A stretch of 64,000 nt of DNA from Sparassis latifolia (lineage: Eukaryota > Basidiomycota > Agaricomycetes > Polyporales > Sparassidaceae): NCBI GenBank assembly GCA_018466975.1, contig CM031560.1:2480001-2544000 (forward strand), in the 5' to 3' direction. The notes under the pieces were generated by a model. It was not told where the DNA came from and made no database searches. It saw nothing but the letters and a program-made list of their open reading frames with translations. Numbering within the stretch: the stretch's first letter is position 1; every line of letters starts with the position of its first letter. The translations under genes and the position numbers were made by a program. Below are positions 56,557 to 64,000 of the stretch, piece after piece.

Positions 56557-58565
56557 TTACACCGGTCTACGGGGCAGATCTTCCATCCAGTCCTCATCGG
56601 ATTGTGACGACGAAATGAGGACACTCTCGTCGTCGGATGATGCGGGAGATGACTGACGCGATAGTAGCCTCCCTTGCCGTATGGCAGTCCGACCCCTCTC
56701 CACGAATGCCGATCGTAGCTCTTCCATAAGGTCTCGCTCCAACAAAGCCAAGACTTCCAGGGGGATCCCGAATCTTGGAGGAGCCCAGGGAACGATCTTG
56801 CCATGCGTGCCCGGTAAGACGAAGCATTCCTGCATCGGCACAGGGAGATTTTTACCCAGCCAGTCGCAGCACCAACAGCATTTCTTGTTGACAACAATGA
56901 CATTGTCGATGTCCTAGAACAAGTTAGTATACGTGCGACAATGCAAAATGACGGACCTGGAAGATAGCCGCTTGTGCGTGCACGTCAATACCAGATGGCG
57001 GAACAATTATAGAATTTGCGGCGGCCTTCACAGCCATCAGGACTGCTTCGCAGTGTACTGAGCCGTAGAAATGCTTGGTGCTATAAGGGATGGCTAACTG
57101 GAGCTTCTCTAATACGGACTCCTTCTCATTATCCGACGCCCCCGATTCCGGAGGGAACACTCGCCGCATAACAGACGCCAGAAATTCCTCACTTATCACG
57201 TTTTCCACACTTTCCATATCTTCATCAGGATGTGGGGTGCGGATAACGGCGAACCACAGTGGCCGGCCGGTCGACAAAACACCACGAGATGTCAAGAAAC
57301 GGACAGCAGAATGCCACGCCACGAGCGTACGGATGTATCTGAGGGGGAAGGGGTCCTCTTCGGGACTCAATACTTGTATTTCTATTCAGCGATCAGTACA
57401 GACGAGTCGTGAAAATGGTAGAGATGTCACAAGGTACCTTCGTATTCGTCCTGGTCTCTCAGATTGTCCTTCTTCTGCAACTCTGCCATGCTATGAGTGA
57501 CATAATAATGAGGAATAGTTGTTGACTTACTCAGTCGTTCGGTGTGCAAAAGTTGCGCAAGCGAAGGCAAGTTGAAGATTGCCTCGAATACTCGCGCAGA
57601 TAGGAGCCTATCGATGTTGGTACTGATGTCCATCACCTTGTTCAACTCCCTCGTACTCAGTTCCCGATGGCATTGGGTGACCATGCTACCGATAGAGCTT
57701 AGAGGGCAGAGGACCTTGGACAAAAGTTCTGCGAGAACCCAAATCCAAGAGGCTGCCGTCTCGATATTAACGGCGTACATATCCCGATCCCCGTAACGAA
57801 CCAGCGGGATATCAGATTGCTGCAGAATTATGCCAACCGACGAAGCCGGTATGAACTTCTCGTCGAGGGTGTCTGAAAGCTCAGGTGTCCAAGACTTGAG
57901 AACCTCGAATAAATCCTTATCCCAGATTTTGCGCCTCGTCTCGTAACGCTGCAGCATGCTCTTGCAGGACCTCCTGACGGCGAAGCGTGTGAAGGAAGTA
58001 ACACATGCCACGAAAGAGGGATCACGTCGAGGAGGTATCTGCATGAGAGCGGAAATTGTATCGCCCACATGTTCTTTCAATGTAATGTCGACATCCGTTT
58101 TGCTAAAAAACGATGAGATCAAATCGCCTTGAGACTGGGTATCGAAACGTACTCGGAGCTTCCGAGATCGGCTAATCTCTTTTCGCTGGCTGGGATCCAA
58201 TCTATGTCCAATGCTACCGTCAACTCCTCCTTTGCGACAGAGTTCTGCATCGCTGGGAGCATGCCGACAGAAATATCCGCGTTCTTGTCATCCTCGTCAT
58301 GTTCACTGATCGCTACCACGGTGCCCTCCGAAGTGGATTTCCCCGTCACGGCGATAACCTTCGAACCATGCGCATCGTCCTCAGTACCACGAGTAAGCAG
58401 AGTGGCAATGTTGTGATATGTCTTTGCGTGTCCAGCCTGTCGGCCTGCAATGCTCTGCAGCGCACCGAGGTGAGCCTTGACTTCCTTGAGTACTGTCGTG
58501 AGCGTCTTGATTCGCCGCACAAGGCGGTCGTATTCTCGAGAATCCACCGCATGGCCTACAGACAT
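56557..58565 (-). CDS. OTT_1508-like deaminase domain protein
   Basis: A protein of about 560-600 residues whose C-terminal half carries a zinc-dependent deaminase-type fold. Exon 1 starts MSVGHAVDSREYDRLVRRIK; a 50-nt intron (GTACGT...TTTTTTAG, 58191-58142 approx.) leads to DKTDVDITLKEHVGDTISAL. Further introns restore frame before QKKDNLRDQDEYEEIQVLSP and QDIDNVIVVNKKCCWCCDWL. Zinc-site motifs are HCEAVLMA (His and catalytic-type Glu) and KKCCWCCDWL (Cys pair), followed by CFVLPGTHGKIVPWAPPRFG, which I recall from fungal members of the OTT_1508-like deaminase family. The tail is Ser/Asp/Glu-rich and ends WMEDLPRRPV. In this family the substrate is not established; relation to nucleic-acid deaminases is by fold. 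No signal peptide is seen. Confidence 0.8.
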
Positions 58566-58730
58566 GTTGAGCTTGTTGACTGCCAGAGTCGGGCTGAGTA
58601 GAGAATCTCAAGATCGAATGGAGGGAACCTAGGACAAACATGTACAAATAATTTGCCCCGCGAGACGCGAACGAACTAGCAGTCCGCGGCCTCTACCATC
58701 GTCCTAGGACCACCGCAAGTGCTATACGAT

Positions 58731-59016
58731 CTATCCCTGGAGCGGCGCTTCTGGGGTCGAGGAAGTATGCTTATTTTCGTACTCGAAAAGGTTCGAAAGG
58801 CCGCCAGCTGGCGCTTGCTTGGTGAGGGCGCTGTATCGACACAGATAAGATTCAAGCAGAGTGTCTGGGGAGGCTAGCTGTGCCATAAACATCATGGTTA
58901 GCAGTCCGCAGATCCGAACATTTTTCCGGACGAAGCTACTTACGAATTTCGTTGCTGTTGATCCTCTCTAGCGCGATCGTCGTGCTCGACTGCACACTTG
59001 CTTTGCTCAAGGCCAT
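58731..59016 (-). CDS. Small two-exon protein, unknown
   Basis: 71 residues: exon 1 59016-58944 starts MALSKASVQSSTTIALERIN and ends SNEI; a 70-nt intron (GTAAGT...GCTAG) joins exon 2 58873-58731, PSPDTLLESYLCRYSALTKQ then GGLSNLFEYENKHTSSTPEA. The splice keeps frame and uses a consensus donor, and the peptide has amphipathic, protein-like composition without low complexity. I do not recognise it. It lies just upstream of the deaminase gene in the same orientation (166 nt apart). Confidence 0.55.
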
Positions 59017-60186
59017 CACATCCACACGGCTTACATCTTTCAGCTACGAAGATTATCAGGGTCATAGCTGGAACGAGTACACTGATTTATTCACTGAGTT
59101 GGCAGTTAGGCAAGCAGTGCGGGAGTTGCAGCGAGCGCGGCTGGATGGTCAACGAGAGCGGAGCGCTTCATAGGAGTCGTTCGGCGAAGAGAAGGCTGTC
59201 CCGAAGAACTACCGGGTCCATATGTCCGTGGAGGGTGCATGTTGTATGTATCTATACATTTGTCTGGGATGCGCCGTCATCAGTTCTATGTAGATCTCTT
59301 TGCTAGATATTTTTCGCTTATCTGTGGTGCACGTATCGAGAAAAGAAAGGTTAACAAGTTTGTCCGTCAGGGTCACAGCACGACTGGTACACCTGAGCTA
59401 TGCTACAAATTTCACTCGAAGCGCGTCGCGACACAGATTACGTGCTATTTACATCCCGCAAGCCACTCACCACTTTGTTCCGGAAGTTGACTCCAGTACG
59501 ATGTTAGAAATTGCTACGGTGATGGCGACGATGGTGCATTTTCACTGGAAAAGTTGAGCGCCTGCGGTGGTGAAGCGATCGCTTGCTGATCGTCAGGACG
59601 CAAAATACGAAGCCTCCAGCCACAGTGGAGACGTGTGCGCCAGAGAGGCACTAGGGCCAAACTCGGACTCCAAGCCGCAGCGTCGTTGCAGCGTCGTAAG
59701 AGTAACATCGCGTGGGAAGACGTGAATTGGAACGCTAGGATATCGGCTCTCCAGTCAGAGAATCATTGAAAGAGCATTGAAGGCACGGTGCGGTGCACAA
59801 CTGGTGGGGAAAGGGCTGAGTGTGAGCACGGAATGCAGCGGAAAAAACATGGCTAATTCACATCATGTATCTGGTCCTTTGACCGAACAGTAGATCCACA
59901 AGAAATGAAACGGAAAGGAAATTCTGGGGTGACTGTCCAGTAGTAAAAGTGCTTCATAGATATTTATTCCAGAATTGATGAGGAGACTTGAAACCGGGTT
60001 ATTCTTGTAAGTATCCAAACAATTGGACGAGCGTTGCAGTCTTTTCTACCAGCAGATTACCACCGCTGAGCATCTTTTTGATGACATAGCAGCAACGCAT
60101 AAACCTGAGCGACGTCTAGGCTTGGAAATCAAAAACGGACACTGACCTAGATGACTCTTCAACCACAAAAAATCCCGGATCATGGC
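59017..60186. other. No gene seen
   Basis: About 1.2 kb with short open frames only. No motif or splice structure was recognised. Confidence 0.4.
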
Positions 60187-60486
60187 TCAAGCCCGAGCGG
60201 TCCGCCGAGCAGCCTGCAAGGCTTTCTGCCAGTCTCCCTCCGAGTACGATTCCACCTCGACCTCAGGGAAAAGTGTGTCGAGGAATTCAGCGACTCTCGA
60301 TGGGTCCGCAATGTCTATCTCGAGGGACATCGCCGCTTCCGGTGGGCCCGCGATGGAGAGGAGCTCAAGCGCGTGCACTGAGATAGGGAGACGGCGACTG
60401 GTCTCGGACAGACGGAGGGCATCTAACGGTTCGAGAAGGGAAGCGACGAGGAGGAGGACATCGCCGTTGACGGATACCAGACTCAT
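60187..60486 (-). CDS. Mini F-box protein: F-box start joined to another family's tail
   Basis: One open frame of about 99 residues: MSLVSVNGDVLLLVASLLEP and LDALRLSETSRRLPISVHAL form the beginning of an F-box (variant family), directly followed by LLSIAGPPEAAMSLEIDIAD, PSRVAEFLDTLFPEVEVESY and WQKALQAARRTARA. The second part matches the C-terminal tail of the F-box/LRR genes (FRIEVADPAQVAEFLDTLFP at 41.6 kb), with all leucine-rich repeats missing. It is either a fusion relic without function or a short F-box protein lacking a substrate-binding domain. The promoter would be shared with the F-box relic on the other strand, ~0.5 kb away. Confidence 0.5.
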   Translation of the reverse strand: MSLVSVNGDVLLLVASLLEPLDALRLSETSRRLPISVHALELLSIAGPPEAAMSLEIDIADPSRVAEFLDTLFPEVEVESYSEGDWQKALQAARRTARA

Positions 60487-61021
60487 GCTGTCCAGATGTC
60501 CAAGCCGCCCGCTGTGGTTACAGCTCAAGGTGCACGCTTGTGAAACTTGCCTTGTATGGCATCCGAACTTCCCTTCTCGGGCGGCTGATCTGCTCAACAC
60601 CGGCCGTGCTCACACCCATCTAGCTAGTTCCCTGGAACTCTCATCTGTATATACCGCGCAACTCGCACGAACCAATGGCAGGTACTACTACTTGTACATT
60701 CATTGGGCCGAGGCTATCGCCGTGTCAGGTCCGTACTCCTTTGTTCAGAAAATATCACCGCCGTACGACGTGGCACTGTCGCCTGCTTGTATCTACTGCC
60801 TCCGCTGAATAGAGATATTATTACAGAGGGGACATTTTTTCGTTGATCATATCTATGAGATGGTACACTGGTAACTTCTCTGGACTTCATGCTCGCAGTG
60901 CATTCACCATCCTGACCCTTAGGCTCTGAGCCCGACGCTCCCATTAACTTGCTACACACGTGCATTCAGATGTCGAAGCTGTTTGAGTTATGCTGGAGAA
61001 AGAACAGTGTACAATTTCACC

Positions 61022-61700
61022 GTGTCACTGAACGACGACGCCCTCTTGGCAATCATTTCCCATCTCTCTACGCATGATACACTCTTGCTATCCGCAACTA
61101 CTCGCGCTGCATAGTTTGGCCGTTTTGCCATGCTCTTTCCTCGGTGATGATCCACTTCTGAAATGCTGTCCATTTCAGGGCGTTTTGCAGGTATGTTCTC
61201 TCCGATATCCGATCGGTTGCACTGCGCGCCAGATCTTGAGGTCAACGAGAAAGCATGCAGGCTCAAAGCACGGCACGCTGTACGTAACACTTCCGGCTCT
61301 GCTGGCAGATATTCTAGGAAGACCCGGCTGGGCCATCTGCAGGTGTCAGTTTTGTATCTGCCGGTGATGATAATTGGTGGGGAACCGTGAATCCAGGCTA
61401 CTATCTCTACCTTTCTCCGTCCGGTAGAAATTGAAATGCAGGTCTCGGGTTCACTTGATGATGTGCTAGCTGGGCTATTCCATTTCGACAGGTCGAGATA
61501 GTAGAGTTGTCCGGCGGTGAGTGTGGATTCCTCGAGTTTGGTTTCCGCATTTTGTCCTTTCATGCGCTGTCTTATTTTGAACATGAAGGTGAATCTGGCG
61601 CTGTTTTTTTTTCTATTCGTTTCCTAATATACGAAGATTCTACTTGTGCAATTTCTGGGACAGGTCTCCGAGATTTTCAGATTATTCCAGATTAAGTATT
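61022..61700 (+). pseudogene. F-box relic, second family
   Basis: The plus strand reads SLNDDALLAIISHLSTHDTL and LLSATTRAA before a stop; the first codon is GTG where ATG is expected. This is the same F-box type as the mini protein at 60.4 kb (NGDVLLLVASLLEPLDALRL). Leucine-rich remnants follow in other frames (VEIVELSGGECGFLEFGFRI, LSFHALSYFEH). Lost start, early stop and frame changes mark it as a pseudogene. It faces the mini F-box gene head to head. Confidence 0.55.
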
Positions 61701-62151
61701 CCAGAATTAGAAACACATGGACTATACGACTCTCCAGCAATGGTGGCTCACTTGTCCTGTCCATTGGCTGGAGCTCCGCAATTGCAAGTTAGATATCTAT
61801 CTCCAGCTTCACAAGTCCGAAGAGGTGTTTGTTATAATGAACGTCTCCCGCCGTACTGTATCTGTGCCGTCGACGAATATCAGGAGTCCAGGTGCCACAA
61901 GGCTCAATATCTGAAAACTGTACCATACTTCGTTACGGATACTTTGTTATATATGATTGTACACAAGAGACGCTGGCACTTAAGCTTCACCTTTCTTTGT
62001 GGCCGCACTTCGTGCACCCATGGCCACAGGTTCTTTTCAACATTCTGTATAGTTCCAAAGCGCCGGCGCTTTTGTGGTCGCCTTGGCGTGTGCTTCCCGG
62101 ACCAATATTCTGATATAGGTTGGCACTGATAGTACTGCTATACGACCTGCA

Positions 62152-62769
62152 ATGTCACCAGAACACCATAGCCTCGCCACCGACAGAAACCCACGGTCCA
62201 GCCCCAATTCTCTTACCGACTACCACAATGCCAATACCATGTCGAATATAGTGTCCCCGAGACGTACTCGAGCGCGGAAAGGCGGTTCCCCGCGGAACAG
62301 CGTAGCTTGCAATGAAGCCGCATCATCGAAACACACTCATTTCTCGTCCAAGGGCCACCAGCCAATTGTTGAACCGTGTGCGCCGACGCACCATCACGCT
62401 TACACCTGTCTTGGGGGCCACGGAAGCCTCGAAATCCTCGCGGAGGCCGCATGCGGAATTGCATCTTTGGTTAACTGTCGTATCACACCATCTGCCTCTC
62501 CTCAGCTGTCTACCGTCAGGGACACAGATTCGGTGGAAACGATCAACTGCCGCAGGAAAACGCCACCCGGAGCGTATAACATCCGTAGGCGACACAGCGC
62601 GGCAGAGGACCTCGAACATTCTGCGGGCCAACGAGGAGTCTTCGAACAACTACGTTGTCTCGAGGTGGAGATGCCGACTGAATCTCAAGCTGACGCAAGT
62701 TCCAGAACATCGTTGTGGGTAGAAGAACTTCGAAAGTATAGACGTCGCCGGAAGGCCACCAATACTTGA
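62152..62769 (+). other. Unassigned 205-codon open frame
   Basis: A continuous open frame, basic and Ser/Thr/Arg-rich, ending TSLWVEELRKYRRRRKATNT. No domain, no splice sites and no relatives I recognise. The end reads somewhat like a coding tail, but the opposite strand is open too (62649-62323), so coding is doubtful. Confidence 0.25.
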
Positions 62770-63716
62770 CTGTTTCGAGATCAAAGGGTTGAGGGCCTCG
62801 ACCGACTTCACTTCTTTGATTATCTTCTCTGGTCGTAGGATGGGTGCAAAAAGTCTTTACATAAGATCAACATTTACATTCTATAAGCAGGACACTTACA
62901 AAACCACATATATGATCCTGAAAACTCATTGAAGTACGAGTATATTGCCAAAGCGACCACCATATCCTCAAGCAGGCAGTTTCAGTGCCGTTCAAACAGT
63001 GCGCATCTGCGCTTGGCACTGTGGCATACCAATCCAATTTGTGAAGGTATACACGCACCTCATGTTCTCCTGTAGACCGAGCGCTCGCTGATCATCCGCA
63101 CGGGCCTCTGTGTAGTGCATAAAGTTAGCATTGCGAACGTCACAGACACAAATACTGCACACGCTAATCGTGTGGTCACAATGTAGTACGATGGACGGGC
63201 AAAATCGTGCAGGAACTGGTCACCATGATAATCTATATCTCACAGGATGGCACCTTACGCACAATAATGACGGCACATCTCAAAAGTGCGAAGTTACATA
63301 CTTTGAACAGCTGATCGAAAATCGCAGTTTTAGTGATGATTGGGAATGCAGAAACAAAGCCGCAAAGTACTGCGTACCTTACATACATACTCTGATTCAT
63401 TTGCATACCGTCCAGCGCGGGTAGACTTCAAAGCTATTGCCTCAGCATCCCGGGTGCTTGCTGACGCCACCACGTAATATGGGTTGAAGACCGCAAAGAA
63501 ATCTAGAGAGCACATGGACTGATAACTTGAAGAAATGACTCAAAATATGCATTGCAGCGGTAGCATCTTGGCCCTAGTATATACTTAGATACTTGTTGAC
63601 AAGCACGTCGTCAGAGTCGAGTAGAAAACTTCAAGGCAACGTGCGCTTAAAAACACGAGGCTCTCGCCTCCTATCGCTTAACTTTTTTGGGTGAAGCCTC
63701 TGCAAATTCGAGCGCT
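62770..63716. other. No gene supported
   Basis: Minus-strand pieces such as VVASASTRDAEAIALKSTRA (near 63460) end at donor-like GTAAG sites and may be exons of an unresolved gene. No start, motif or complete structure could be found. Confidence 0.3.
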
Positions 63717-63805
63717 CGCGACTTTATTCTAGACTGCTCGATTGTAAATTATGTACTACCGCACGGTAGTACATAATTTACAATCGAGCATTCAATAAAG
63801 TCGCG
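63717..63805. repeat. Foldback element, ~42-bp arms
   Basis: Left arm 63717-63761 and right arm 63764-63805 are inverted copies around a 2-nt loop (CA); the centre reads TAGTACCG-like on both sides (ATGTACTACCG / CGGTAGTACAT) and the outer ends are CGCGACTTTAT / ATAAAGTCGCG. The left arm has 3 extra bases. It looks like a small MITE or a bidirectional transcription-stop hairpin. Confidence 0.85.
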
Positions 63806-64000
63806 CGTCGTGAATGTTGTAAATATCCTCCTTTACACCACGAATTTCTTTTTAAATAGAAGGCTGAAAAGTCGTTAATTGCTCGTACTGCCAAGGAATG
63901 CAAAATGTATCGCAGCGCGTGTGAGCAACAAACCCGACCTATGGAGGCTACAACCTCCACAAAGATGAAAAGACCACATCAATAGCTATGATATCGCCAC

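Noticed and set aside
62152..62769. A confident protein-coding call
   Set aside because: Both strands are open over the same stretch, there is no domain, and the surroundings are relics; kept only as an unassigned open frame.

Overview
The window looks like a piece of a basidiomycete (Agaricomycete) nuclear genome, most likely a wood-decay polypore; the order-level guess is an inference. Evidence: genes are cut by many introns, mostly 50-100 nt with GT...AG borders, and the recognisable products are fungal (condensin subunit, RAD6, CTP-dependent diacylglycerol kinase, ZIP and MATE transporters, secreted arginase-family enzyme, NIS1-like secreted protein). Large Agaricomycete-type families such as F-box/LRR proteins and OTT_1508-like deaminases are also present. 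I saw no rRNA, tRNA, CRISPR array or bacterial-type operon.

Layout. 0-17 kb is a housekeeping block, almost entirely on the minus strand: the 5' part of a protein kinase gene, a divergent homeodomain protein, a polytopic transporter-like protein, an acidic mitochondrial protein, condensin subunit 3, DGK1 (its 3' end lost in a 100-N assembly gap at 14353-14452), a small unknown gene and RAD6. 17-22 kb is gene-poor, with a decayed F-box gene and a poorly resolved membrane-protein gene. 22-26 kb holds an agmatinase-like gene and a MATE transporter in head-to-head orientation.

26-35 kb is a tandem array of four F-box/LRR paralogues on the minus strand, sharing an F-box exon, an intron at the same place and the same LRR landmarks. 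Two of them end in hydrophobic, membrane-type tails; the fourth is cut short by a frame break. 35-39 kb holds a NIS1-like secreted protein, a ZIP-family zinc transporter with one very long intron, and an uncharacterised gene overlapped by a long inverted repeat. 40-49 kb contains a broken F-box gene, F-box fragments, an Agaricomycete coiled-coil protein and one intact F-box gene on the plus strand.

49-55 kb is GC-rich, low-complexity DNA with one credible small membrane-protein gene and decayed repeats. 56-59 kb carries an OTT_1508-like deaminase and a small unknown gene. 60-64 kb is mostly relics: a tiny F-box protein that joins an F-box start to the tail of a different F-box family, a second F-box relic facing it, and a foldback element at the right end.

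The housekeeping genes are functionally unrelated neighbours. The accessory part is dominated by birth and death of F-box genes: at least five clear members plus at least four relics, two orientations, fragments, fusions and tail changes. Splice sites were assigned by eye from frame continuity and GT/AG signals; no search or RNA evidence was available.
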